The position numbers and the translations under genes are program-made. The notes below the pieces were generated by a model, which saw nothing but the letters and a program-made list of their open reading frames with translations, was not told the origin of the DNA and ran no database searches. A stretch of DNA of 64,000 bases. Source: Listeria rocourtiae FSL F6-920. GTDB taxonomy: Bacteria > Bacillota > Bacilli > Lactobacillales > Listeriaceae. The stretch is taken from contig NZ_AODK01000024.1 in assembly GCF_000525975.1 (NCBI RefSeq), forward strand, positions 1 to 64,000, given 5' to 3'. Below are positions 25,835 to 36,362 of this stretch, one piece after another (position 1 is the stretch's first letter; every line of letters begins with the position of its first letter).

Positions 25835-27331
25835 CTATCTATTGTTTTTTATTCTTAGTAAGTAAGACTCATACAAAACATATGCGACAAGAGCGAAAAC
25901 AACAGGGCCTGCAATCATCCAAATCGTACTATTATAGTCGCCATTCAATGATGGGTTAATAATCGTAAAGATGTTAGCGAATCCGACCACAATAAGCACG
26001 ATTGCAGTGCTAATATAGGTTTGCCATTTCTTTTTATAAATAACAAATTCTCTATTCAGTCCAGTTTTTGCTTTAAAGAATGGGAAGGCAAATGCTAAGA
26101 ATAGATATGGTAATGTCATCGATACGTTCGCCATCAATGTAAGTTTATTGTAAAATGCGGATGGGTCATCCCCACCAAATGAAGCTAGTAAAATAATAAT
26201 AATGACTACCAAACATTGTGTCCACATCGCAAATTCTGGCATATTTGCTTTGTTCAACCTCGTCATTTTTTTCGGCCAAACTTTTGCCGGTGTTCCTTGA
26301 ATCAAGGTTTTAAGTGGTGAATAAATCAAAGTAAAGAACGCCCCTGTATAGGCTAAGAACATGGATAAACCGGTAATTCGAGCAAACCATGTTCCGATTG
26401 AAGTAGCAGTTGTTGCTCCCAGATGAAACGCATTTCCAAGTTCAAATCCTAAGTTATACATTAAAACATAGGTGATATTACCAAGGTTTGTCGTTTTACC
26501 AGAAAGTACCTGTAGCCAATTCGCGCTAATACCCCAAAGAAAAATTCCAAGTGCATAGCCCACTGAGATAACAATCGCCGAAATAATAACCCCTTTTGGA
26601 AAATTCTTTTCTGGGTTCTTGGTCTGATCTACCAAACCGCCAACCGCCTCAATACCGCCATAGGCAAAAATAGCAAAAACAACAAAGGATAGCGTTGCAA
26701 GCGGAGTTAAGTAGGATGGATTTGGTGACTCTATAAAAGATGACCACCCTGTGATTGGTTGGGCAAATTCTCCACCATTTCCTATAATAATTAGTACACT
26801 TACAACTAGTAGTACCAAATTTAGTCCTGTAACAGCAATTCCTCCAACCGCAGTTACTTTTGAAATTTGTTTTAACCCACGGGAAGCGAAAAAAGTGATG
26901 ACAATCATCCAAATAATGGCTAGTAGACCGATTGTTTGCGTTGATGTCAGTGAAAATAAACGCCATTCCTGTGTTTTATCTCCCCCAAAAATAAAAGTGG
27001 AGAATGGAATCCAAACTTTGGATGATGTGCTCACCATCCAGATAACATAAGAAGCAAACCACATGAAAGTTCCAATAAAAGCAAAACGTGGACCAACGCT
27101 GTCATTCATCCATGAAAAAATGCCCCCCTGTTCGTTCTTGTAGGTCGAACCAAATTCCGCCATCATTAAAGCGTACGGTATAAAGAAACAAATTGCCGAT
27201 AAAATATACCAAGGAATAGCACCGTATCCCATGAGATAGAATGCTGAGGGACTATTTGCAAACCCGAATACTGATGTAAAAATCATCAGTATTAGCCCTA
27301 TTAATGTTAATTTTTTCACTTGTTTTGTCAT
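25835..27331 (-). CDS. yjeM: APC-superfamily amino acid permease YjeM
   Basis: A 498-aa transporter of the glutamate/GABA-antiporter-like branch of the APC superfamily. It is very similar throughout to E. coli YjeM: LIGLILMIFTSVFGFANSPS at the start, then EQGGIFSWMNDSVGPRFAFI, AIFAYGGIEAVGGLVDQTKN and FARITGLSMFLAYTGAFF. About twelve helices are predicted. The substrate of YjeM is unproven. It stands alone between two terminators; the 287-base upstream spacer is AT-rich and holds no structure that I recognise except the cls terminator at its far end. Confidence 0.9.
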   Translation of the reverse strand: MTKQVKKLTLIGLILMIFTSVFGFANSPSAFYLMGYGAIPWYILSAICFFIPYALMMAEFGSTYKNEQGGIFSWMNDSVGPRFAFIGTFMWFASYVIWMVSTSSKVWIPFSTFIFGGDKTQEWRLFSLTSTQTIGLLAIIWMIVITFFASRGLKQISKVTAVGGIAVTGLNLVLLVVSVLIIIGNGGEFAQPITGWSSFIESPNPSYLTPLATLSFVVFAIFAYGGIEAVGGLVDQTKNPEKNFPKGVIISAIVISVGYALGIFLWGISANWLQVLSGKTTNLGNITYVLMYNLGFELGNAFHLGATTATSIGTWFARITGLSMFLAYTGAFFTLIYSPLKTLIQGTPAKVWPKKMTRLNKANMPEFAMWTQCLVVIIIILLASFGGDDPSAFYNKLTLMANVSMTLPYLFLAFAFPFFKAKTGLNREFVIYKKKWQTYISTAIVLIVVGFANIFTIINPSLNGDYNSTIWMIAGPVVFALVAYVLYESYLLRIKNNR

Positions 27332-27569
27332 ATGTATCCTCCGATTTTCATACTATTCTGTTTTACTAAAATGATAATAAAGACCTTATTTATCTGATAT
27401 TATACTTTAAAAAAACTGTTTTTTATTCAGACAATACAATAAATAAGTTATAACAAATGGATTATACCATATTTCAGCTCCATTGGTCATCTGTTTATTC
27501 ACCTGTTTTATTGGTTATATTTTACAATTTTAATCATTTTTATTTTTGTATAGGGCTGAGCGCATAACT

Positions 27570-27613
27570 AAAAAAGTTGTCAACCTGCGTAGCTTTCGAC
27601 CAGGAAGACAACT
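27570..27613 (-). terminator. Terminator after cls
   Basis: On the minus strand AGTTGTC / GACAACT closes a loop of about 25 bases and is followed by U7. It lies 6 bases beyond the cls stop. Confidence 0.75.
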
Positions 27614-27618
27614 CTTAC

Positions 27619-29142
27619 TTATAATAATGGTGACAGCAAACTTGCTAACGTTTCTTTCATTCGTTGTGTTCTTGACTTAGCTTTCATCTCAGCTTCCGTA
27701 AATAGATGGCTTTCAAGAAAGTCAGCATTGAAATCGCGTTCTAGTTGCACAATGGCATCACAGCGATCGTAGAGAAAAACCATTAATTCATGATTTAAGC
27801 GGAAACTACGAATATCAAAATTCGCGGTCCCTACTGCCGCACGTTCTCCATCGACAAGCATCACTTTGGCATGGATGAATGAATCGCCACGGTACGAATA
27901 CATTTTTGCACCGGCGTCAATCATCGTTTGAATATAAGCATTACTTCCATGGAAGGAAACGCCACGATCGCCTTTACCTGGAATAATAACACGAACATCG
28001 ATGCCACTCATCGAGATACGGCGGATAACAGCTAATGATTCTTCATCAGGTACAAAATAGGGACTGGCAATCCAGACCGATCTCTTTGCGGAATCCATGA
28101 GATCAAGCATCGAATCGCGCACCCATTTTTCTTTGTCATACGGGCCACCATATACGATTTGGACCCAATCATCTGCTACATCAGCCGGCTTAGCATTGAG
28201 ATAGCGCGCGATACCAGATTCACTAATAAACTCGTCGGCAGCACCAGCACGATTCTCCATGTAAACCCAGTCAAATAGGAAGGATTCTTGTAGTTCAATG
28301 ACACCTGTGCCGTCAATTTGCATATGTGTATCTCGCCAAACCTCAAAGTCTGGCGTATTGCTACGATATTCTTCGCCTACATTGAGACCCCCTGTAAAAC
28401 CAATTTCGCTATCTACAATAATCATTTTACGGTGATTTCTTAAATTTGCGGTACGCGCAATCCAGATGGAGCGTACCGGATCATAGGCATGAACCTTGGC
28501 ACCGGCCTGTTTTAATGGCTCTAAAAATTCGTCTTTCAAATGAGCCGATCCCATGCCATCGTACATAAAACGCACTGTAACTCCGGCCTTTGCTTTTTCA
28601 ATCAAAATATCACGGATTTCAGTAGAAATCTCATCTTGGCGGTAAATGTAGTATTGGATATGAATATGATCTGTTGCTTTGCGTAATGCTGTTAATATAG
28701 CTGGAAATGTTTCCGAACCGTTGGTTAGAATAGTTACCTTATTACCATTGATTGGTCGAATATCAGTTAATGAAAAAAGGCTTTGTGACAACTCGGGTAC
28801 CTTTTTCTCGGATTGTTGAATGGGCAAATTATGTATTGCCTCGATTAGTTTTTCTTTTTCTCGAACTTGGTTAGCTGTGAAAATCCGACCTTGTGGGTTT
28901 CTACCGAAGAATAGATAGAGAATTACTCCAAATACTGGTAGAAAAAATACAGCAGCTAACCACGCGATTTTTGAGCTGGTATTTCGCTGATCCCAAAGAA
29001 GTAGGCGCACCGCAATGATGACAGCTCCAATTTCTCCAGCGATTGTTGCAAAAGCTAAGATGGCCCCTGACCATGTGTACAGGAAATAACCGACTAGAGA
29101 AAATAAAACTAACATAACGATAACCTGAATTAATTTTTGCAT
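27619..29142 (-). CDS. cls: Cardiolipin synthase (phospholipase D family)
   Basis: It joins two phosphatidylglycerol molecules to cardiolipin at the membrane. Two N-terminal helices (about 5-27 and 32-55) and a third hydrophobic segment including VFFLPVFGVILYLFFGR precede two PLDc domains with complete HKD motifs: NHRKMIIVDSEIGFTGG (about 225) and FIHAKVMLVDGERAAVGTAN (about 400). The 507-aa length is standard. The start follows AAAGGGAG. It stands in the same direction as the AI-2E family gene, 75 bases away. Confidence 0.95.
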   Translation of the reverse strand: MQKLIQVIVMLVLFSLVGYFLYTWSGAILAFATIAGEIGAVIIAVRLLLWDQRNTSSKIAWLAAVFFLPVFGVILYLFFGRNPQGRIFTANQVREKEKLIEAIHNLPIQQSEKKVPELSQSLFSLTDIRPINGNKVTILTNGSETFPAILTALRKATDHIHIQYYIYRQDEISTEIRDILIEKAKAGVTVRFMYDGMGSAHLKDEFLEPLKQAGAKVHAYDPVRSIWIARTANLRNHRKMIIVDSEIGFTGGLNVGEEYRSNTPDFEVWRDTHMQIDGTGVIELQESFLFDWVYMENRAGAADEFISESGIARYLNAKPADVADDWVQIVYGGPYDKEKWVRDSMLDLMDSAKRSVWIASPYFVPDEESLAVIRRISMSGIDVRVIIPGKGDRGVSFHGSNAYIQTMIDAGAKMYSYRGDSFIHAKVMLVDGERAAVGTANFDIRSFRLNHELMVFLYDRCDAIVQLERDFNADFLESHLFTEAEMKAKSRTQRMKETLASLLSPLL

Positions 29143-29217
29143 TTGATAGCTCCCTTTTATTGTTTATCTCCTAATTATACATGGAAATGGGGAATTTGTC
29201 CTGTTCTGTACAAGGTA

Positions 29218-30332
29218 TCAGTATTTCCAAATTTTGAACTTACCAGCGTCGTGTAAGTCTTTTACGATAACCGTGATTATTGGTGCTAGTATAAGACCAA
29301 TGATACCAAAGAGTTGTAAGCCGATGTAAAGCGTGAACAGTGCTACTACCGGATTTAGACCAAGTTTAGTCCCAAGAATTTTAGGCTCGATAATATTTCT
29401 GATAACGGTAATAACGATGTATAAGATAAGAAGTTCGATGGCAAATGCTACATCACCATTAATGAACGCGAGTAGTACCCACGGAATCATGATGCCACCC
29501 GTTCCGAATACCGGAATCATGTCAAAAACAGAAATTCCTAGAGCAATCCAAATCGCGTTTGGAACGCCTAGAATTGTGAGCCCGATGAAAAGCTCAACAC
29601 AAGTGATACCAGCGATAATAAGGTATGCTTTAATATAATCTACGGTTGTTGTTTTGAAATGTTTATGCACATTTTGTACAGTTTCATTCACGCGATCTGG
29701 CAGTTGTTTTCGCATAAATGCACCGACTTTATCGAAATCCCAAACGATGAAAAAAGAGAATAACATGCTGAATGAAAAAAAAGATAAAGATACTTGGTAA
29801 TGAGAGCGTCACAGAAGCAACCCAGCTCGCAATACTGCCTGATAATGAGAGTGCGAAACTCCCAACCTTAGCGATAACAGCATTGAAAACGTGATAGTAC
29901 TGTTGGACGAGATCCGGTGCAATATTTTCAATCCAATCCGCGCCCCAGTCCTCAATTTTTTTTCAACGCTGGCAAAATATCATTCTGATAATAACTAGGA
30001 ATATGACCGATAGAACTGCCGAGGAACTTGAACAATTCTAGCATGCCAAGGATGAGTAAACCGCTAAGAATCGCATAAAATAGTAACATAACGATAAGCC
30101 CCCAAGCACTGCGATTATTCCATTTCGTCTTACGTGCGAGCAAACGAGTCAGTGGCATACACATCCAAGCTAGCCCAAATCCGATTAAAAACGGGTATGT
30201 CAATGGCAATACATATTTAATAAAAAGTAAAATAATTACGACAATACTAGCAAAATACAAAAACCGAATCAAAAAATGCTTCTGCCTCTCTAAACCTGAT
30301 TTTTCACGATGCTCTTCTTGTTTCTGCTCCAT
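29218..30332 (-). pseudogene. AI-2E/PerM family transporter, two frameshifts
   Basis: A 370-aa polytopic protein of the AI-2 exporter/PerM (formerly UPF0118) family; members are implicated in AI-2 export or Na+/H+ exchange. Signature pieces are YPFLIGFGLAWMCMPL early, VFDMIPVFGTGGIMIPW, and the C-terminal NIIEPKILGTKLGLNPVVAL. The gene is broken twice: at T8 (29956-29963) and at the run of eight (29775-29782). One base less in each gives the continuous stretches LKKIEDWGADWIENIAPDLV and SIFIFFSFSMLFSFF. The ATG at 30332 (MEQKQEEH) has a GGGAAT site; the frame upstream runs back into a repeat and is not coding. Confidence 0.82.
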
Positions 30333-30396
30333 TCCAATTCCCAACCTTCTATATATAATCATGTTTTCGCGAAAAAATCCGTATGTATCACCAAAA

Positions 30397-30521
30397 CCCA
30401 GCAGGTAGAGAAGGTTGTAGTTCCTAGGCAAAAGCGAGCACCGAAGCGGAGCATACGACTTATGCATGAATCGGAACACAGCTTTTAGCAAACGAAAATG
30501 CAGTTTTCTCGACCTGCTGGG
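30397..30521. repeat. 125-bp inverted-repeat element downstream of ldh
   Basis: The ends CCCAGCAGGTaGAGAA and TTCTCgACCTGCTGGG are inverse with one mismatch. Inside there is a CATACGACTTATGCATG hairpin like GCATACGACTGTATGTGATG in the insert at 10.9 kb. The element starts 6 bases after the ldh stop and may act as its terminator. Its ends resemble those of 59468-59528 (CAGCANGTCGA[G/C]AAAA). Confidence 0.6.
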
Positions 30522-30527
30522 TGAATT

Positions 30528-31469
30528 TTAGAAGAAGTCGTGCATCATAGACTTAATCTCGTTTACTGATTTATCCATGTCTGATTGCTCTTTTTCGTTT
30601 AGCGGCATTTCAATGATGAATTTAATTCCTTCACGATTAATAACCGCCGTCGAACCAATATAAATGTCGTGATGCCCATATTGACCTTCTAGATAAACAG
30701 AAAGTGGCAAAATAGCATTTTCATCGTTAAAAATAGCTTTTGTAATCCGCGCAAGTGAAATTGCGATACCATAGTAGGTAGACCCTTTATGCTCGATAAT
30801 TTCGTATGCAGCATCGCGAACTTTATGAAATAGCTCATCCAAAACACCGTCAGTAATTTCTGGGTGATCTCGCATCCATTCTTTGATTTGCAGACCTCCA
30901 ATATTAGCATGAGACCAGACTGGGAATTGACTGTCACCGTGCTCGCCAAGCGTGTAGGCCTGTACATCACGCGCATCGACACCAACAAGTTCAGCTAGTG
31001 CTTGTTGGAATCGTGCACTATCAAGAGATGTCCCTGAACCGATGACACGGTGTTTTGGTAACCCGGAATACTTCCACACGGCATACGTTAAGACATCTAC
31101 AGGATTCGACGCTACTAAAAATAGTCCATCAAAGCCACTTGCCATGACACTATCCACAATTGCTTTGGTGATTTTTAAATTTTTACCAATCAAATCCAAT
31201 CTTGTCTCACCTGGAGCTTGTGCTGCGCCTGCCGTAATAACGACAAGATCTGCATCTGCACAATCATCATAGCTCGCAACATAGATTTGTTTTGGTGAAG
31301 TATATGCCAGACCATGCGATAAGTCTAACGCGTCACCAGTTTTCTTACCTACGTTTAAATCAATAATCCCAATTTCGCGTGCAATGCTTTGCGACGTCAA
31401 TGCAAAGGCATAGCTTGCTCCAACATCTCCCGCACCCACTAAAATTACTTTTTGTTTGTCTTTACGCAT
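30528..31469 (-). CDS. ldh: L-lactate dehydrogenase
   Basis: It reduces pyruvate to L-lactate with NADH. The Rossmann motif is [12 protein letters not shown] (11-22); the active-site arginine loop [23 protein letters not shown] and the catalytic-histidine motif [13 protein letters not shown] are all present. The length is 313 aa. Its ATG lies inside the end of the P-type ATPase gene (8-base overlap), and its AAGGAG ribosome site is within the ATPase reading frame, so it is translationally coupled to a cation pump, an uncommon pairing. Confidence 0.95.
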   Translation of the reverse strand: MRKDKQKVILVGAGDVGASYAFALTSQSIAREIGIIDLNVGKKTGDALDLSHGLAYTSPKQIYVASYDDCADADLVVITAGAAQAPGETRLDLIGKNLKITKAIVDSVMASGFDGLFLVASNPVDVLTYAVWKYSGLPKHRVIGSGTSLDSARFQQALAELVGVDARDVQAYTLGEHGDSQFPVWSHANIGGLQIKEWMRDHPEITDGVLDELFHKVRDAAYEIIEHKGSTYYGIAISLARITKAIFNDENAILPLSVYLEGQYGHHDIYIGSTAVINREGIKFIIEMPLNEKEQSDMDKSVNEIKSMMHDFF

Positions 31470-34104
31470 ATTTCTCGTCTCCTTTTTGTTTGCGATTTTT
31501 GACCGCTTTTTGAATTTCTACAAATACTAATGGGAAAACAGATAATCCAAATGCCAGCAACCAATGCGTCAAGCTTATTGGTACAAGATAGAACATATTT
31601 GCAACAGGTGGAATCAAAACCATTAGTAGAATAATCACCATCGATAGCATCGCGCTAAAGAATAGTGGCTTATTAGATAAAAAACCGATTTTGAAGATAG
31701 AGTCATCGCTACGAACATTGAAAATATGGGAAACAGAAGACCATGCTAAAATGACGAATGCCATTGTCATCCCAACCTCTGCACTCGCGCCGATTTCCGC
31801 ATTGATATCGACGAATCTTCCAATATAAAACCCAATCAGCGTCACGACGGTAAACACAACGGCTTGCGTCGCGACTTTTGCACCCAAACCATTCGCAAAA
31901 ATACCGCTGTTTTTCTTCATCGGTGCGCGATCCATTACGTTAGCATCTGCCTTTTCACGGCTTAAGCAGAAACCAGGAATACCATCGGCGACCACGTTAA
32001 TAAGTAGCAATTGAACTGCAACAACCGGCGCACCCCATCCAAGTGTAATCGCAATAAACATAATGAAAATCTGTGAAAAGTTCGTGCTGAGCAAGAAATA
32101 AATTGTTTTGCGAATATTTTCATAGGCCGTCCGCCCTTCCGAAACTGCATCCACAATCGTCGCAAAATTATCATCTGTAATGACCATATCTGCTGCATTT
32201 TTAGATACGTCAGTACCCGTAATCCCCATTGCAGCACCAACATCAGCAGCTTTTAAGGCCGGTGCATCATTCACACCATCTCCAGTCATCGTCACGACTT
32301 CTCCATTTTTCTGCCATGCTTGTACAATTCTAATTTTATCCTCAGGACTCACACGTGCATAAACCGCATAATTACGTACCGTACGCTCTAATTCTTCCTG
32401 TGACATCTCCGCAAGCTCAGCACCAGTAATCGATTTATCCCCATCCTCTAAAATGCCAATTTCCCGAGCAATCGCTGAAGCCGTCACGATATGATCTCCT
32501 GTAATCATGACAGTTTTTATTCCCGCACGCTTCGCCTCTGAAACTGCGCGTTTACTCTCAGGTCGCGGTGGATCAATCATACCAACCATGCCTGCAAAAG
32601 TTAAATCATGTTCAAGCGCTTCCGCCGTCAAATCCTCCGGCATTTCTGCATAACGCTTATACCCCACAGATATGACACGCAGTGCCTTCTCTGCAAACCG
32701 ATCATGAATATCGCGCGCCTGCTCTAGTAATTCATCCGAAAAAGCAACCGGAATTCGGTCAAAAGCCCCCTTTGTAATCGAAAGAAACCCGCCATCCACT
32801 TCATGAATCGTCGTCATCAACTTACGTTCCGAATCAAACGGCAGTTCAAATACCCGTGGCGACTTCTGCTCCAAATCTGCCTTTACTAATCCCTTCTCAT
32901 TCAATAAACGAATGATAGAAGATTCCGTCGGATCGCCAATAATCGTTTCCACATCGTCCGTAAATTCAATTGTCGCGTTATTTGATAAACTCAACATTTC
33001 CAGTAATTCATTTTCCTGCGCATCAAATGTTTCATCTGCTGATTTTGGTGTCACACCCACCGACCAAATTTGCTGAATTCGCATTTTATTTTGCGTCAAC
33101 GTACCTGTTTTATCCGAACAGATTACCGATGTATTACCGATTGTTTCTACAGCAGGAATTCGTCTAATAATCGTATTTTTTTTCACCATGTTCTGAACGC
33201 CATAAGCAAGTGTAATCGTTACAATAACTGGAAGCGTCTCAGGAACTGCTGCAACCGCAAGCGATACCGCAATCATAAGCATTTCGATTATTGTTTCACC
33301 GTGCCATAATCCAATCCCAAACACGAGTACACCGGCAATCAGTGCCACAACACTTAAGCGCTTCGCAAGCTCTTTCAAACGTTTTTGTAACGGCGTCTCC
33401 GTTTTCTTCGTCGCATTAATCAGGCTTGCAATTTTACCCATTTCCGTACGCATCCCGGTTTCCACAATAACCGCACGAGCGCGGCCACCTGTCACCAAGC
33501 ATCCCGAAAATAACATATTAAAGCGATCCCCAAGTGGAGCCTTATCCGTCACAATCGCGTTCGCATCCTTCTCCACTGGCAAACTTTCTCCTGTTAGTGC
33601 CGACTCCTCGACTTGCAAACTGCTGCTCTCAATAATCCGTGCATCTGCCGGAATCATATCTCCCGCACTGAGCTCAATTACATCACCAGGTAGTAGCTCT
33701 GTCGCATCAATTTCTCGTTTCACACCATCGCGAATTACTAATGTCATGTGTGCATTCATGTTTTGCAGTGCCTCAAGCGCCCTTTCTGCATTGTTCTCCT
33801 GATAAATCCCGAGCACCATATTCAGCACCACAATCGCCAAAATAACAATGACTTTCGGGTACCCATAACCCGTCGTAATCGCCAAATAAAGCGAAATGGC
33901 TGCAGCTACAAGTAGAATAATCGTCGTGATTTCAAGCAAATGGTGCCCAATTTTAGCAAGTAATGTCTCCTTTTGTCCTTCCTCAAACTTATTGGGTCCG
34001 AACTCTGCCTTTTTCTTAGACACAGTCGCACTCGTTAACCCTTTTTCAGCACTCGTATGCAACGCTGTATAAATGGCTTGTATTTCTTTTTCCATCCATT
34101 TCAT
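31462..34104 (-). CDS. P-type cation-transporting ATPase (Ca2+/PMR1-like, P2 type)
   Basis: A P2-type ATPase of 880 aa. Motifs in order: cation ATPase N-terminal domain, [10 protein letters not shown] (about 175), helix 4 with VPETLPVIV (family proline kink), the phosphorylation site [13 protein letters not shown] (about 335), KGAFDRIP nucleotide site, [15 protein letters not shown], and [17 protein letters not shown]. Helix 6 reads [12 protein letters not shown], with the acidic residue used for Ca2+ in SERCA-like pumps; the helix 4 glutamate precedes TLP rather than GLP, so the ion is only probably Ca2+. The start at 34104 follows GGAGGTAATC. ldh is the downstream gene. Confidence 0.88.
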   Translation of the reverse strand: MKWMEKEIQAIYTALHTSAEKGLTSATVSKKKAEFGPNKFEEGQKETLLAKIGHHLLEITTIILLVAAAISLYLAITTGYGYPKVIVILAIVVLNMVLGIYQENNAERALEALQNMNAHMTLVIRDGVKREIDATELLPGDVIELSAGDMIPADARIIESSSLQVEESALTGESLPVEKDANAIVTDKAPLGDRFNMLFSGCLVTGGRARAVIVETGMRTEMGKIASLINATKKTETPLQKRLKELAKRLSVVALIAGVLVFGIGLWHGETIIEMLMIAVSLAVAAVPETLPVIVTITLAYGVQNMVKKNTIIRRIPAVETIGNTSVICSDKTGTLTQNKMRIQQIWSVGVTPKSADETFDAQENELLEMLSLSNNATIEFTDDVETIIGDPTESSIIRLLNEKGLVKADLEQKSPRVFELPFDSERKLMTTIHEVDGGFLSITKGAFDRIPVAFSDELLEQARDIHDRFAEKALRVISVGYKRYAEMPEDLTAEALEHDLTFAGMVGMIDPPRPESKRAVSEAKRAGIKTVMITGDHIVTASAIAREIGILEDGDKSITGAELAEMSQEELERTVRNYAVYARVSPEDKIRIVQAWQKNGEVVTMTGDGVNDAPALKAADVGAAMGITGTDVSKNAADMVITDDNFATIVDAVSEGRTAYENIRKTIYFLLSTNFSQIFIMFIAITLGWGAPVVAVQLLLINVVADGIPGFCLSREKADANVMDRAPMKKNSGIFANGLGAKVATQAVVFTVVTLIGFYIGRFVDINAEIGASAEVGMTMAFVILAWSSVSHIFNVRSDDSIFKIGFLSNKPLFFSAMLSMVIILLMVLIPPVANMFYLVPISLTHWLLAFGLSVFPLVFVEIQKAVKNRKQKGDEKYA

Positions 34105-34492
34105 CCTGATTACCTCCACACTCTGTTTTCCAACTTGTGATACGATCTCTAAAATGATTGCACTATTAAAGTAATCTTACAATTCGTGTTTTGATGGTGT
34201 ATGTAATGGCTCTCGCTATTCTATCTATTCCCGAAAAAAAAAGACTAAAACCCTTTCTATAAAAATTTTCTCATCAGCAGCCTTTAAAAGTGAAACCAAC
34301 GACTAATTGTAAATAGTATGAAAAATGCAATTGCAAAAAAGGTTTAGTACAATCCCCTTCGCACTTAAGTCTCACTTTCATCTCTAATAATACCATAAAA
34401 AGGTCGCAAACCGAACCACATTGATTTCTTTTTTTCGTCAAAAAAGTAGTGTCCATCAAGAACAGGCTATGATATAACTCTAAGTAAAGTAC
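34105..34492. other. Intergenic stretch upstream of the P-type ATPase
   Basis: This stretch of 388 bases is AT-rich with no supportable gene. On the minus strand a TTGTAA tract near 34180 may be part of the ATPase promoter, but no convincing -10 pairs with it. The 79-codon open frame at 34274-34513 (minus) has no ribosome site and runs through the bla terminator. Confidence 0.5.
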
Positions 34493-34530
34493 AAAAATCG
34501 CCTTACCCAACATAATGGATAAGGCGAAAA
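34493..34530 (-). terminator. Terminator after the beta-lactamase gene
   Basis: On the minus strand TCGCCTTAtCC / GGgTAAGGCGA closes a short loop and is followed by UUUUUG. It lies about 60 bases beyond the bla stop. Confidence 0.75.
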
Positions 34531-34590
34531 TGATGCTTTACACAAATCATACAGAGATGTTTATATTCAGGAGATTTGGCATCCATTTAT

Positions 34591-35514
34591 TTATAAAGCA
34601 AAAAAGTCACTAAGTACTTTTGCTGTGTCTGCAATCAGTTGATCATCATATTTATCATCTTTTCCTGCTTTTTTGGAAAAAATAACCCAAACGAGTGGCT
34701 TTGTGTTTTTACCCTTAGGATAGATAACCGCAATATCATTACGTGTGCCATATGAACCTGCACCCGTTTTATCACCAACTGCATAGCCATCTGGAACACC
34801 TGCGCGAATTAATTTATCACCAGTTGTATTATCAATTAATGTTTGTTTGAAGTAATCCAAACGATTAGCCGCCATATTTCCTTCTGTCGCTAAAAATGAG
34901 AGCCCTTTTGCCATTGCTTCTGGTGTCGTTGTATCACGCTTATCCCCAGGCTTTGCTTCATTTAATTCCGGTTCAATACGGTCTGCTTGCGTTGTTTTAT
35001 CACCAATTTTCGCCAGTTCCTTTTGATAGCCTTTAGGTCCGCCCAATTGATCAAATAAAACATTTCCAGCCGTATTATCACTGTACATCATTGCCGCGTT
35101 AATAAGTTCCTTGACAGTCATCCCATCTTCCACATGTTTTTCCGTTACCGGTGAGTAGTCAACTAAGTCTTCTTTTGAAAATTTAATACGCTTATTCAGT
35201 TGATCTTCCGTCAAATTCTTAAGTAATAATCCACCAGCAATCGCTTTATATGTGGACGCGTAGGCAAACCGTTCTTGCTCATTATAGCTAACTTGCTTGT
35301 TATCAGCTAAATTGATGCCTTGAACCCCCAGCGTCACATCATATTTTTCTTCCAGTTTTTTCAACTCCTTGTCCACACTACTTAGACCTTCCTTCTGTGT
35401 AGGTATCTTTTTCAGTTTCTCAGCTGTAGCCTCTTTATCAGCACTACCACACGCGGCTAAAGCTGTTACAGCGAAAAGAAACATCAATCCTAGAAAACAT
35501 TTTTTGAAAAACAT
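34591..35514 (-). CDS. bla: Class A beta-lactamase, lipoprotein
   Basis: A serine beta-lactamase that hydrolyses penicillins. The signal peptide ends in the lipobox TALAAC (Cys22), so the enzyme is membrane-anchored outside the cell. All class A motifs are present: S87-T-Y-K (Ambler 70-73), S145-D-N (130-132), E181-P-E-L-N (Glu166 region) and GDKTGAGSYG (234-236). The length of 307 aa is usual. The start follows AGAGGAG. No BlaR/BlaI regulators are next to it. It is flanked by terminators and is a single gene; base composition does not differ obviously from its neighbours. Spectrum cannot be stated. Confidence 0.93.
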   Translation of the reverse strand: MFFKKCFLGLMFLFAVTALAACGSADKEATAEKLKKIPTQKEGLSSVDKELKKLEEKYDVTLGVQGINLADNKQVSYNEQERFAYASTYKAIAGGLLLKNLTEDQLNKRIKFSKEDLVDYSPVTEKHVEDGMTVKELINAAMMYSDNTAGNVLFDQLGGPKGYQKELAKIGDKTTQADRIEPELNEAKPGDKRDTTTPEAMAKGLSFLATEGNMAANRLDYFKQTLIDNTTGDKLIRAGVPDGYAVGDKTGAGSYGTRNDIAVIYPKGKNTKPLVWVIFSKKAGKDDKYDDQLIADTAKVLSDFFAL

Positions 35515-35633
35515 CTTTCCAACTCCTCTCTACCTATTTCGTACAAGTTTTACTTTATCCTATAAAAGTAAATAAAAAGTATAGAAAACAGAAAGAAAAG
35601 ATTAATTTTTTCAGATAATCGTTCAATAGTTTA

Positions 35634-35672
35634 CAAAAAACCACTAAGGAATCGCTTTGATTCTTAGTGGTC
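35634..35672 (-). terminator. Terminator of the VTC-DUF4956 pair
   Basis: ACCACTAAG / CTTAGTGGT closes a 14-base loop and on the minus strand is followed by U6, 11 bases beyond the DUF4956 stop. Confidence 0.85.
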
Positions 35673-35682
35673 TTTACTGCTA

Positions 35683-36360
35683 TTATAACTCAGCTTTAAT
35701 ACTCGAAACGCGTCCCGAGATAACTGGTAAATTCCCATTTTTAGTACGAATAGCATCGATTAGCTCTTTCTCCTGCTCGATATTTTTCATTTTGATGTAG
35801 TATCTCAACTCCATCAAACTCCCCATATTCGTTGTTCTTACTTGTTCTAATGAAATTTCATACGCATAATCTTGCAATAAGTCGTCAAAAAGGTTCGCGT
35901 AGTCAATATCCTCCGGAATCGAGATACGCAGGCTTCGCTCAGCCACTTTACTTTTCGATCCGAATTTTGTGCGTGTCAAGACAAGCAAGACAATCGCTAC
36001 AAACACCGAGAAAATCAGTGCATACATTAAATAACCCATTCCAGTCGCAAGCCCAATACCCATCGACCAAAAAATACTACTAATTTCACGCGCACCACCC
36101 GCTACGGAACGGAAGCGAATCAAACTAAATGCTCCCAAAACAGCAATACCTGTCCCAACATTCCCGTTGACAAGCATGATAACGGACTGCACTAAGATTG
36201 GCAGAATCGTTAACGTTATGATAAAACTTTGTGAATATGTGTTGCGATACATATGAACACTAGCAACCAAAACTCCTAATAGAACCGAAGTCCCGCTATA
36301 CATAATAATTTGCCACATATCCAAGTCTACCGCCGTACTTTTCACTATATTTTCGAACAT
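35683..36360 (-). CDS. DUF4956 membrane protein
   Basis: A 225-aa protein with four helices (about 15-37, 45-63, 67-88 and 95-128) and a soluble C-terminal domain (about 135-225). Family hallmarks are GNVGTGIAVLGAFSLIRFRS and GGAREISSIFWSMGIGLA. DUF4956 genes are regularly paired with VTC-domain genes, and often with cotH-like kinase genes; no cotH gene is present here. The ATG at 36360 has TAGGAG 7 bases upstream and lies 2 bases after the VTC stop. Function unknown; the context suggests polyphosphate or cell-surface biology. Confidence 0.85.
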   Translation of the reverse strand: MFENIVKSTAVDLDMWQIIMYSGTSVLLGVLVASVHMYRNTYSQSFIITLTILPILVQSVIMLVNGNVGTGIAVLGAFSLIRFRSVAGGAREISSIFWSMGIGLATGMGYLMYALIFSVFVAIVLLVLTRTKFGSKSKVAERSLRISIPEDIDYANLFDDLLQDYAYEISLEQVRTTNMGSLMELRYYIKMKNIEQEKELIDAIRTKNGNLPVISGRVSSIKAEL

Positions 36361-36362
36361 TT

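Noticed and set aside
34274-34513. Minus-strand open frame of 79 codons
   Set aside because: It overlaps the beta-lactamase terminator and has no start signals.
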